Notes under the pieces: model-generated
Told to the model about the DNA's origin: nothing
Databases searched by the model: none
The model's input: the letters and a program-made list of their open reading frames with translations, nothing else
Source: Metapseudomonas sp043392685
Lineage (GTDB): Bacteria; Pseudomonadota; Gammaproteobacteria; Pseudomonadales; Pseudomonadaceae
DNA length: 64,000 nucleotides
Strand: one strand, 5' to 3'
Assembly (NCBI GenBank): GCA_043392685.1
Contig: JBHZGM010000001.1
Shown: positions 23,925-32,281 of the stretch, piece by piece
Numbering within the stretch: position 1 is the stretch's first letter
Layout of the letters: the number at the start of each line of letters is the position of its first letter
Translations under genes and position numbers: made by a program

Positions 23925-25085
23925 ATGAATACAGCCGTCAATCTCAATGTGGTGCATGAATCCGAAGCCCAGCGCCAGCACGCACGGGTGAAGATCCCCG
24001 GCAAGATCCGCTACATCGCTCGCGGCGAACGCTTCGAAGCGTCGCTGCTGGACGTCTCCGCCGGCGGCTTCGCCTTCACCGGCGGACGCTCCGGCGCCAA
24101 CATCGGCGACCACCACAGGGGCCGCCTGATGTTCCAGATCGACGGCCTCAGCCTGGGCCTGGACATCGAATTCCAGATACGCGCCGTGGATGCGCGCAAG
24201 GAGCGCGTCGGCTGCGTGTTCCACAACCTGCAGCCGCGCGACATCGCCACCCTGCGCTACCTGATCAGCGCCCACCTGTCCGGCGAACTGGTCAGCGCCG
24301 GCGACCTGCTCAACACCCTGCAGCGCGAAAACTTTACCAAGCCGCGCAAGGGCGGCGCGGGCGGCGGCATGGGTCCCCTGGCCCGCCTGAAGGCGGTCGG
24401 CCTCAGCGCCGGAATCTTCGTCGTCGGCGTCGGTGCCTTCGGCTACATCCTCAACTCGTTGTACAGCCTGTACTTCGTCACCCACGCCGACTCGGCCATG
24501 GTGGCGGTGCCCTCCATGCAGGTCACCATGCCCCGCGAAGGCACCGTGCAGAGCCTGGTCGGCGCCGATGCCAGCGTGGAGAAAGGCGCGCCCATCGCCT
24601 CCTTCAACGCCACCATGCTGGAGATGCTCAAGGGCCACCTGACCGACGACCAGCTCACCCCGAAGAACGTCGAAGAACTCTTCGGCAAGCAGATGAAGGG
24701 CACCCTCACCAGCCCCTGCAACTGCAAGATCGCCCGCCAGCTCGTGGCCGACGGCCAGTTCGCCAGCAAGGGCGACGTGATCTTCGAACTGGTCCCTCAG
24801 GACACCCAGGCCACCGTCCAGGCGCGCTTCCCGTTCCGCAACATCGGCCAGGCCAAACCCGGCGCCCGCGTCACCTTCCAGGTGGCCGGCGAGGACCAGG
24901 TACGCCACGGCAAGATCCTCAGCAGCAACCTGCACGACGGCAGCATGTCCGCCGACATCCGCGCCACCATCCAGCCCGACGAGCCTCTGCCCAGCACCCT
25001 CGCCGGCCAGCCGGTGGAAGTCAGCGTCGATCGCGGCCCGTCCCTCGACTGGCTGATCGATCGCGCCCTGGCGACAGGCTTCTGA
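23925..25085 (+). CDS. alg44: Alginate co-polymerase / c-di-GMP receptor Alg44
   Basis: A 386-residue inner-membrane protein needed with Alg8 for polymerisation. An N-terminal PilZ domain binds c-di-GMP: RQHAR (RxxxR motif, about residues 15-19) and DVSAGG (DxSxxG, about 45-50) are intact. One membrane helix (about 158-185) is followed by a periplasmic HlyD/membrane-fusion-like region that may contact the outer-membrane exporter. The conserved CNCKIAR motif is in the periplasmic part. The ATG at 23925 gives the expected N-terminus; an upstream start would overlap alg8. It ties alginate export to c-di-GMP. Confidence 0.96.
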   Translation: MNTAVNLNVVHESEAQRQHARVKIPGKIRYIARGERFEASLLDVSAGGFAFTGGRSGANIGDHHRGRLMFQIDGLSLGLDIEFQIRAVDARKERVGCVFHNLQPRDIATLRYLISAHLSGELVSAGDLLNTLQRENFTKPRKGGAGGGMGPLARLKAVGLSAGIFVVGVGAFGYILNSLYSLYFVTHADSAMVAVPSMQVTMPREGTVQSLVGADASVEKGAPIASFNATMLEMLKGHLTDDQLTPKNVEELFGKQMKGTLTSPCNCKIARQLVADGQFASKGDVIFELVPQDTQATVQARFPFRNIGQAKPGARVTFQVAGEDQVRHGKILSSNLHDGSMSADIRATIQPDEPLPSTLAGQPVEVSVDRGPSLDWLIDRALATGF

Positions 25086-25098
25086 GGAGGGCGCCGCC

Positions 25099-26460
25099 AT
25101 GGCCCATCACGCTACTCCCGTCCTGTTGCTGGCCGCGGCCGTCGCCCTGGCCGGCTGCGCCGGTCTGCCCGACGAGCGCCTCGCCCGCGAAGCCCTGAAA
25201 CGCGGTGACAGCACCACCGCCGAGCAGAACTTCCGCCAGCTGGCCGAACTCGGCTACGCCGACGCTGCGGTTGGCCTGGCCGACCTGCAGGTGGCCAGCG
25301 GCGATCCCGAACAGCTGGCCAGGGCCGAGCAGACCTATCGCCAGGCCATGGACCAGTCGCCGCGGGCCAAGGCGCGCCTGGGCAAGCTGCTGGCGCGCAA
25401 GACCGAGCTGAACCCGGCCGAGCGCCGCGAGACCGCGCAGCTGCTGGAAGAGTCCTTCAGCGCCGGAGAAGAGAGCAGCCTGCTGCCGCTGGTGATGCTC
25501 TACCTGCAATACCCGCAGGACTTCCCCGAGGTGAACGTACCGGCGCGCATCGCCACGTGGCGCGCCGAAGGCCACACCCAGGCCGAGCTGGCGCAGATCC
25601 TCTTCTATCGCACCCAGGGCACCTACGATCAGCACCTGGGCGAGATCGAACAGATCTGCACCCGCAACCTGGCACTGGCCGATGTCTGCTACGTCGAGTT
25701 GGCCACCGTGTATCAGAAGCAGGGCAACGCCGATGCCCGGCAAAAGCTGCTGGACCAGTTGATGGCTGGCTACCGCGCCGGGCGCATTCCCGCCCAGCGC
25801 GTGGATTCGGTGGCCAAGGTGCTGGCCGACGCCGACCTCGGCGAGCCGGACGACGGCAAGGCCAAGGAACTGCTGGAAGCCGTGGCGCCCACCTACCCCG
25901 CCGCCTGGGTCAGCCTGGCCGAGCTGCTCTACAACTACCCCGGCCAGGGCGATACCGAACAGCTGCTGGGTTACCTGGAGAAGGGCCGCGCCGCTTCCCT
26001 GCCCCAGGCCGAGCTGCTGCTGGGCCGCCTCTACTACGAAGGCAAGTTGGTGCCGCTGGACCCGAAGAAGGCCGAGGAACACCTGCTCAATGCCGCGCCG
26101 ACCGAGCCCCGCGCCGACTACCTGCTGGGGCAGATCTACCTGCGCGGCTACCTGGGTGAAATCGAACCGCAAAAAGCCCTGGAACGACTGCTGGGTGCCG
26201 CCCGCAACGGCCAAATCAACGCCGACTTCGCCCTCGCCCAGATGTACGTCCAGGGCAAGGGCATCCAGCGCAACCTGGTCAATGCCTACGTCTTCAGCCA
26301 GCTGGCCCTGCCCAAGAACACCCCGCAGGCCCAGGAACTGGCACAGCAGGTGGCGCAGCAACTGCCGCCGACCGACCGCGCCCGCGCCGAGCAACTGCTG
26401 CGTGAAGAACGCGCAGTCCGTGGCGTCGCGACTCCGGACACCCAGATGAGCAGCCTATGA
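25099..26460 (+). CDS. algK: Alginate secretion lipoprotein AlgK
   Basis: A 453-residue outer-membrane lipoprotein with Sel1/TPR-like repeats that helps place the AlgE porin and bridges periplasmic alginate proteins. The lipoprotein signal ends in the lipobox LAGC (Cys at about residue 16-17). The rest is helical repeat: examples are ALKRGDSTTAEQNFRQLAEL, LAQMYVQGKGIQRN and LLGQIYLRG. The length is near that of P. aeruginosa AlgK. A strong GGAGGG ribosome site precedes the ATG, 13 nt after alg44. A 92-nt gap with a dispersed repeat separates it from algE. Confidence 0.95.
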   Translation: MAHHATPVLLLAAAVALAGCAGLPDERLAREALKRGDSTTAEQNFRQLAELGYADAAVGLADLQVASGDPEQLARAEQTYRQAMDQSPRAKARLGKLLARKTELNPAERRETAQLLEESFSAGEESSLLPLVMLYLQYPQDFPEVNVPARIATWRAEGHTQAELAQILFYRTQGTYDQHLGEIEQICTRNLALADVCYVELATVYQKQGNADARQKLLDQLMAGYRAGRIPAQRVDSVAKVLADADLGEPDDGKAKELLEAVAPTYPAAWVSLAELLYNYPGQGDTEQLLGYLEKGRAASLPQAELLLGRLYYEGKLVPLDPKKAEEHLLNAAPTEPRADYLLGQIYLRGYLGEIEPQKALERLLGAARNGQINADFALAQMYVQGKGIQRNLVNAYVFSQLALPKNTPQAQELAQQVAQQLPPTDRARAEQLLREERAVRGVATPDTQMSSL

Positions 26461-26481
26461 ATCCCCCTCCGCAGCTCCCCC

Positions 26482-26513
26482 GCAGGTTGGCGCAGAGCGC
26501 AGCGAAGCCCGAC
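26482..26513 (+). repeat. Dispersed intergenic element inside the alginate operon
   Basis: GCAGGTTGGCGCAGAGCGCA followed by GCGAAGCCCGAC, the same core as at 3471-3503 (opposite orientation) and 38757-38784. It occupies most of the algK-algE gap, so it is transcribed with the operon. Confidence 0.75.
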
Positions 26514-26552
26514 AGCGGAGCACGACCGCGGTACGAGAGAGATGAAACGCAC

Positions 26553-27998
26553 ATGAACAAGAATCCCTGGATCAAGGCAGGCCTGGGCCTGTCCCTGCTG
26601 GCCGCGAGCATCGCCCACGCTGCCGAACCCGAAGGCAGGAACTTCGGCCTGGACGTGAAGATCACCGCGCAATCGGAAGACGACCGCGACCTCGGCACCC
26701 GCGATGGCGGCGACGTCAACGGTATCGGTCTCGACCTGCGCCCCTGGGTCTACGGCGAGCGTGGCCAGTGGAGCGCCTTCGCCATGGGCCAGGCGGTCAC
26801 CGCCACCGACACCATCGAGACCGACACCCTGGAATCCAGCGATATCGAAGCCGACGCGGGCCAGCGCAACAACGGCCGCGAGCCGGACAAGAGCTACCTG
26901 GCCATGCGCGAATTCTGGGTCGACTACGGCGGCCTCACCGCCTACCCCGGCGAGCACCTGCGCTTCGGCCGCCAGCGCGTGCGCAGCGAGGAAGGCACCT
27001 GGTGGGACACCAACATCGAAGCCCTGCGCTGGAGCTTCGACACCACCCTGCTGCGCGCCCATGCCGGCGTCGCCGAGCGCTTCAGCGAGTACCGCACCGA
27101 CATCGATGAGCTGGCCCCGGAAGACGAGGACCGCCGGCACTTCTTCGGCGACATCACCACCCAGTGGCGCCCCGGCCACTGGGTCGGCGCCAAGCTTCAC
27201 CACAGCCGCGACAACGGCGACCTGCCCAATGTCGGCGAGGAAGTGGATGAACTGGACAAGCGCACCACCGGCGACCTGACCTGGCTGGGCCTGGAAGCTG
27301 ACGGCGGCTTCTTCGACCGCCGCTCCACCCTGCCACTCAACTACTGGGCCCAGGCCACCTGGCTGACCGGCGACGTGGACGAACTGCAGCAGACGCCCGT
27401 GGGCAATCAGAACATCGCCAGCGGCAAGCGCAATGTCGACGTCGACGCCTGGGCCCTGGACCTCGGCCTGCGCTGGAACATCGACGATCAGTGGAAGGTC
27501 GGCGGCGCCTACGCCCGTGGCAGCGGCGGCGGCGATAACGACAGCTCCGAGCAGTTCCGCCAGACCGGCCTCGAGAGCAACCGCTCCAACTTCACCGGCA
27601 CCGAGTCGCGCATGCACCGCTTCGGCGAGGCCTTCCGCGGTGAGCTGAGCAACCTGCAAGTGGCCACCGCCTTCACCTCCTGGCAGATGGGCGAGGACTA
27701 CGACGCGAGCCTCGTCTACCACCGCTTCTGGCGCGTGGACGACAACCAGGACGTAGGCCAGAGCGGAATCATCGCGCCGCTGGAAGACGGCGAGAAAGAC
27801 ATCGGCCAGGAGATGGACCTGGTGGTCACCCGCTACTTCAAGCAGGGCCTGCTGCCGGCTTCCATGGCCGAGCACCTGGACGAACGTTCGGCCCTGGTGC
27901 GCTTGCGTGGCGGCGTGTTCAAGCCCGGCGATGCCTATGCCAGCGGGACCGACTCGCTCATGCACCGCGCCTTCGTCGACTTCATCTGGCGCTTCTGA
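26553..27998 (+). CDS. algE: Alginate outer-membrane porin AlgE
   Basis: A 481-residue outer-membrane beta-barrel that exports alginate. A signal peptide covers about residues 1-24 (cleavage after ASIAHA). The mature protein begins with FGLDVKITAQSEDDRDLGT and has alternating barrel strands such as LRPWVYGERGQWSAF and ASLVYHRFWRVDD. It ends in the aromatic C-terminal signature FIWRF needed for barrel assembly. Arg and Lys-rich segments such as RFGRQRVRSEE suit an anion-selective pore. The ATG at 26553 follows AGAGAGATG; earlier starts would read through the intergenic repeat. Confidence 0.96.
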   Translation: MNKNPWIKAGLGLSLLAASIAHAAEPEGRNFGLDVKITAQSEDDRDLGTRDGGDVNGIGLDLRPWVYGERGQWSAFAMGQAVTATDTIETDTLESSDIEADAGQRNNGREPDKSYLAMREFWVDYGGLTAYPGEHLRFGRQRVRSEEGTWWDTNIEALRWSFDTTLLRAHAGVAERFSEYRTDIDELAPEDEDRRHFFGDITTQWRPGHWVGAKLHHSRDNGDLPNVGEEVDELDKRTTGDLTWLGLEADGGFFDRRSTLPLNYWAQATWLTGDVDELQQTPVGNQNIASGKRNVDVDAWALDLGLRWNIDDQWKVGGAYARGSGGGDNDSSEQFRQTGLESNRSNFTGTESRMHRFGEAFRGELSNLQVATAFTSWQMGEDYDASLVYHRFWRVDDNQDVGQSGIIAPLEDGEKDIGQEMDLVVTRYFKQGLLPASMAEHLDERSALVRLRGGVFKPGDAYASGTDSLMHRAFVDFIWRF

Positions 27999-28027
27999 TG
28001 GGCATTGGGCGCAAGGGAGGAACAGCC

Positions 28028-29587
28028 ATGAAACGTGGCATGGGAACCACACTGCTGGCAGGCGGCGTCATACTTGGCGCCCTGCAGTTCGCCGCGCCCT
28101 GGGTCCAGGGTGCGGAGCTGACCCAGCAACTCAAGCCGATCAAGAACTACAAGGTGCTCACCGCGCCCGTCGAGCAGTTGCACCTGGACACGCCCGAACT
28201 GCCGGACATGAGCGGCTACACGGCTGAGGCCGTGGAGGCGAAGATCGACCGTGGCACCCGTGGCCGCGTGGTGGTCCGGCGCATGCTCCAGCAGGATGCG
28301 CTGAAGGACTTCATCGGCGGCAACGATCGCTTGCGCGAATGGGTCCGGCGCCAGCACGGCATGCCCCAGGCGATCTTCGTCGAGGGCGGCCACGTGACGC
28401 CGCAGGACCTGGCCAGGGCCCTGCCCGACAGCCAGTTCAGCGAGACCGAGCCAGGCGTGTACCTCGCCCGCCTGCCGCTGGTGGTGGCCCAGGGCGCGAG
28501 CCTGGAGATCGGCAAGGAGACCAGGGATTTCCGCCTCTCCCAGGAGCGCGGCGCCTTCCTGGTCAACGACGGCAAGCTGTTCGTCACCGGCACCCGACTC
28601 ACCGCCTGGAACGAGAAGAACAAGGCGCCGGCCTGGTTCCGCAAACCCGAGGAATTCCGCCCGTTCCTGGTGTCCTGGGGCGGCAGCGAGCTGTACATCG
28701 TCGGCAGCAAGGTCACGAGCCTCGGCTACGACAACTCCAAGTCCTACGGCGTCTCCATCACCCAGTACACCCCCGGCCAGGCCAAGCGCCTGAAGCGCGC
28801 CGCGCCCACCGGCTGGCTGCTGGATTCGGAGTTCGTCGACCACTGGTACGGCTTCTACTGCTTCGAAGCCGAGAACGTGGTCATCAAGGGCAATACCTAC
28901 CGCGACAACATCGTCTACGGCATTGACCCCCACGACCGCTCCAAGGGGCTGCTCATCGCCCACAACACTGTCTTCGGGACCAAGAAGAAACACGGGATCA
29001 TCGTCTCCCGCGAGGTGGACGACAGCTGGATCGTTCACAACAAGTCCTACGACAACAAGCTTTCGGGCATCGTCATCGACCGTAACTCGGTAAACAATCT
29101 CGTGGCCTGGAACGAGGTGTACCAGAACCACTCCGACGGCATCACCCTCTACGAGAGCTCGAACAACCTGCTGTGGGGCAACAAGATTCTCGGCAACCAG
29201 CGCCACGGCATCCGTGTGCGCAACAGCGTGAACATCCGCCTGTACGAGAACCTCTCGGCGGCCAATGGCCTGACCGGCGTGTACGGCCACATCAAGGACC
29301 TCTCCAACACCGACCGTAACGTCAAGCTCGACCCCTTCGACACCAAGGTCTCGCTGATCCTGGTGGGCGGCAAGCTCGCCGGCAACGGTTCCAGCCCCAT
29401 TTCCATCGACTCGCCGCTGTCGGTCGAGCTGTACCGCGTCGAAATGCTCGCCCCGAGCAAATCCACCGGCATCAGCTTCGCCGGCGTACTCGGCGAAAAG
29501 CAGGACGAAATCCTCGACCTGATGGTGCGCCGCAAGAAAGCGGTGCTGATCGACCCCGTCGAAAGCCAGGCCGAGCTCCAGGACTGA
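28028..29587 (+). CDS. algG: Periplasmic mannuronan C5-epimerase AlgG
   Basis: A 519-residue periplasmic enzyme that converts mannuronate to guluronate in the nascent polymer and also protects polymer during export. A signal peptide occupies about residues 1-30 (ending WVQGAE). The C-terminal half is a right-handed beta-helix with repeated N-x-x-x-N ladders. The catalytic DPHD motif is present in GIDPHDRSKG. The start at 28028 has a GGGAGG site 7 nt upstream; an ATG at 27998 overlapping the algE stop is possible but lacks its own site. Confidence 0.95.
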   Translation: MKRGMGTTLLAGGVILGALQFAAPWVQGAELTQQLKPIKNYKVLTAPVEQLHLDTPELPDMSGYTAEAVEAKIDRGTRGRVVVRRMLQQDALKDFIGGNDRLREWVRRQHGMPQAIFVEGGHVTPQDLARALPDSQFSETEPGVYLARLPLVVAQGASLEIGKETRDFRLSQERGAFLVNDGKLFVTGTRLTAWNEKNKAPAWFRKPEEFRPFLVSWGGSELYIVGSKVTSLGYDNSKSYGVSITQYTPGQAKRLKRAAPTGWLLDSEFVDHWYGFYCFEAENVVIKGNTYRDNIVYGIDPHDRSKGLLIAHNTVFGTKKKHGIIVSREVDDSWIVHNKSYDNKLSGIVIDRNSVNNLVAWNEVYQNHSDGITLYESSNNLLWGNKILGNQRHGIRVRNSVNIRLYENLSAANGLTGVYGHIKDLSNTDRNVKLDPFDTKVSLILVGGKLAGNGSSPISIDSPLSVELYRVEMLAPSKSTGISFAGVLGEKQDEILDLMVRRKKAVLIDPVESQAELQD

Positions 29588-29598
29588 GGTACCCGCCC

Positions 29599-31014
29599 AT
29601 GACCAGACTATCCCGCAAGTGGTTCACCCCCTCCGCCCTGGCCGCCGCCCTGCTGGCCGCCACCCAGGGCGCGCACGCGGCACCGGAGTACAGCGTGCAG
29701 GCGACCGGCCCGCTCTGTGCCGCGGCGCAGAATCCGGCCAACTACAACACCAAGTACCTGAGCTTCTTCACCACCCTGGTGCAGGGACAGGGCGACTGGC
29801 TGTTCCGTACCCAGTACGACCTGCGTACCGACTTCGGCACCACGCCGTTCGGCTGGAGCCAGCTCAAGCGCCTGCGCGATTCGCTCAAGGCCAAAGGTGT
29901 CGAGCTGATGGTGGTCTACCAGCCCACCCGCGGCCTGATCGATCGCGAGAAGCTGACTCCGGAAGAGAAGGCCCGCTTCGACTACGACCTGGCGAAGAAG
30001 AACTACCTCGCCGCCGTGGAGCGCTTCCGCAAGGCCGGCATCTGGGTGACCGACCTCTCGCCGCTGTTCGACGAGAAGGGCGTGGACACCGCCTACTACT
30101 TCAAGGCCGACCACCACTGGACCCCGGCCGGTGCCGAGCGCACCGCCCGGCTGGTGGCCGAGACCCTCAAGCAGATTCCCGGCTTCGACGCCATCCCCAA
30201 GAAGGAATACCAGAGCAAGGTGGTGGGCCTGCTGCCCAAGGCCGGCACCCTGCACAAGACCGCCGCGCAGTTCTGCGGCACCGGCTACGCCACCCAGTAC
30301 GTCGACCGCTACGAGACCGAAACCGCCGGCGATGGCGGCGACAGCCTGTTCGGCGACGAGTCCAACCCGCAGGTGGTGCTGGTGGGCACCAGTAACAGTG
30401 GCCCGGCCTACAACTTCGCCGGTTTCCTGCAGCAGCACAGTGGCGCCGAGGTGCTCAACATGGCGGTCAGCGGCGGCGGTTTCGAAAGCGCCCTGATGCA
30501 GTACATGAGCAGCAAGGAATTCCACGAGAACCCGCCGAAGGTGCTGATCTGGGAGTTCGCCACCCACTACGACATGGCCCAGGCGAGCTTCTATCGCCAG
30601 GCGGTGCCGATGGTGAACAACGGCTGCGAAGACCGGCCCAGGGTGCTGAAGAACAAGGTCAGGCTGAAACCCGGCGCCAACGAGGTGCTGGTCAACAGCA
30701 ATGGCCTGCCCCTGCGCGGGGGCGACTACCAGGTGGACCTGCGCCTCAGCGATCCGTCCATCCATGAGTTGAAGACCACCGTCTGGTACCTCAACGGCCG
30801 CCGCGAGAACTTCAAGCTGGAACAGAGCGACCGCATCGATACCGGCGGGCGCTACGCCTTCGAGCTGCGCAATGAAGCCGACTGGGCCGACCTGAACATG
30901 CTCGCCCTGGAAATTCACAGCCCCGAACCCATGCCCCAGGAACTCAGCGTCGACGTCAGCGTCTGCGCGCGTCCCGGCAAGGGCGGCGGCGCCCTCACGG
31001 CCAACGCCGAGTGA
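29599..31014 (+). CDS. algX: Alginate O-acetyltransferase AlgX
   Basis: A 471-residue periplasmic SGNH-like acetyltransferase that adds acetyl groups to mannuronate and binds polymer through a C-terminal carbohydrate-binding module. The signal peptide ends at GAHA (about residue 27). The catalytic Asp-His pair lies in FKADHHWTP (about 172-178), and the catalytic Ser in VGTSNSGPAYN (about 268). The C-terminal third (about 340-471) is the beta-sandwich carbohydrate module. The length is close to P. aeruginosa AlgX. It is spaced 11 nt after algG. Confidence 0.96.
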   Translation: MTRLSRKWFTPSALAAALLAATQGAHAAPEYSVQATGPLCAAAQNPANYNTKYLSFFTTLVQGQGDWLFRTQYDLRTDFGTTPFGWSQLKRLRDSLKAKGVELMVVYQPTRGLIDREKLTPEEKARFDYDLAKKNYLAAVERFRKAGIWVTDLSPLFDEKGVDTAYYFKADHHWTPAGAERTARLVAETLKQIPGFDAIPKKEYQSKVVGLLPKAGTLHKTAAQFCGTGYATQYVDRYETETAGDGGDSLFGDESNPQVVLVGTSNSGPAYNFAGFLQQHSGAEVLNMAVSGGGFESALMQYMSSKEFHENPPKVLIWEFATHYDMAQASFYRQAVPMVNNGCEDRPRVLKNKVRLKPGANEVLVNSNGLPLRGGDYQVDLRLSDPSIHELKTTVWYLNGRRENFKLEQSDRIDTGGRYAFELRNEADWADLNMLALEIHSPEPMPQELSVDVSVCARPGKGGGALTANAE

Positions 31015-31030
31015 GGAAGAGGAGGTACCC

Positions 31031-32128
31031 ATGAACACCAGACACTGGCTGATCGTTCCCCTGCTCGCGGGCATGCTGCTCGCCGGGCAGAGCCATGCCG
31101 CCGACCTGGTGCCACCCAGGGGCTATTTCGCGCCCGTCCCCGCCGACGCCAGGTCCGGCGGCACCTGCAAGGCGCCCCCGGCGCCCTACACCGCCAAGCT
31201 GGAGTTCCGCAGCAAGTACGAAGGCTCCGACAAGGCCCGCTCCACGCTCAACCCGAAAGCGGAAAAGGCCTTCCGCGAGAAGACCGCGTCCATCACCGAG
31301 ATGGAGCGCGGCGTCAGCAACATGGTCACGAACTACATGCGCAAGGGCCAGCGCACCCAGCTCGAATGCAGCCTGCAATGGCTGGATAGCTGGGCCAGGG
31401 CCAATGCCCTGCTGAGTACCGAGTACAACCACACCGGCATGTCCATGCGCAAATGGGCGCTGGGCAGCATGGCATCGGCCTATCTGCGCCTGAAGTTCTC
31501 CGAGTCGCAGCCGCTGGCGCCCTACGCCGCGCAGACCCGGGTGATCGAATCCTGGTTCTCGCGCCTGGCCGACCAGGTGGTGCACGACTGGAGCGGCCTG
31601 CCGCTGAAGAAGATCAACAACCACTCCTACTGGGCAGCCTGGTCGGTGATGGCCACCGCGGTGGCGACCAACCGCCAGGACCTTTTCGACTGGTCGGTGG
31701 CGCAGTTCCGCGTGGCCGCCGGCCAGGTGGATAAGGACGGTTTCCTGCCCAACGAACTCAAGCGCCGCCAGCGCGCCCTGGCTTACCACAACTACAGCCT
31801 GCCACCGCTGGCGATGATCGCCAGCTTCGCCCAGGCCAACGGCGTGGACCTGCGCCAGGAGAACGACGGCGCGCTGCGCCGCCTCGGCGAGAAGGTGCTG
31901 GCCGGCGTGGATGACCAGGATGCCTTCCGCGACAAGGCCGGCAAGGGCCAGGACATGAGCGAGCTGAAGAAACACAGCAAGTTCTCCTGGCTGGAGCCCT
32001 GGTGCGCGCTCTACCGCTGCTCGGCCGAAACCCTCGAACGCAAGGACGAGATGGGCCCCTATAAGACCTTCCGCCTCGGCGGGGACGTGACCCAGGTCTT
32101 CAACCCGAAGAAGGCGGGGGGCAGCTAG
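31031..32128 (+). CDS. algL: Alginate lyase AlgL
   Basis: A 365-residue periplasmic poly-mannuronate lyase (polysaccharide lyase family 5) that clears polymer left in the periplasm. The signal peptide ends at SHAAD (about residue 24). The family signature NNHSYW (with catalytic His) lies about residues 196-201, and a Tyr/Arg cluster follows in LKRRQRALAYHNYSLPPLAM. The fold is an (alpha/alpha)5-6 toroid. A GAGGAGGT ribosome site precedes the ATG. A 153-nt gap with two hairpins separates it from the acetylation genes. Confidence 0.95.
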   Translation: MNTRHWLIVPLLAGMLLAGQSHAADLVPPRGYFAPVPADARSGGTCKAPPAPYTAKLEFRSKYEGSDKARSTLNPKAEKAFREKTASITEMERGVSNMVTNYMRKGQRTQLECSLQWLDSWARANALLSTEYNHTGMSMRKWALGSMASAYLRLKFSESQPLAPYAAQTRVIESWFSRLADQVVHDWSGLPLKKINNHSYWAAWSVMATAVATNRQDLFDWSVAQFRVAAGQVDKDGFLPNELKRRQRALAYHNYSLPPLAMIASFAQANGVDLRQENDGALRRLGEKVLAGVDDQDAFRDKAGKGQDMSELKKHSKFSWLEPWCALYRCSAETLERKDEMGPYKTFRLGGDVTQVFNPKKAGGS

Positions 32129-32148
32129 CAGAAGCGCCCTCTCCCCAA

Positions 32149-32223
32149 CCCTCTCCCGCAAGCGGGAGAGGGGGCTGTCCGTGCGGACTGCCTGCCTCCC
32201 CACTCCCTTCAGGGAGTGGGGAG
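32149..32223 (+). repeat. Two tandem strong hairpins between algL and algI
   Basis: CCCTCTCCCG-CAAG-CGGGAGAGGG (32149-32172) and CTCCCCACTCCC-TTCA-GGGAGTGGGGAG (32196-32223), both perfect. No T tracts follow. They fill the largest internal gap of the operon, just before the algIJF acetylation genes. Confidence 0.8.
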
Positions 32224-32281
32224 CAAAACGCCCCCGCCCCACAGGCGGGCCTGACATCAAACGTTCAACGGAGAGACTCGG

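Noticed and set aside
27998..28027. ATG at the algE stop as the algG start
   Set aside because: The ATG at 28028 has a GGGAGG site at ideal distance and begins the signal peptide properly; the earlier one would add ten polar residues.
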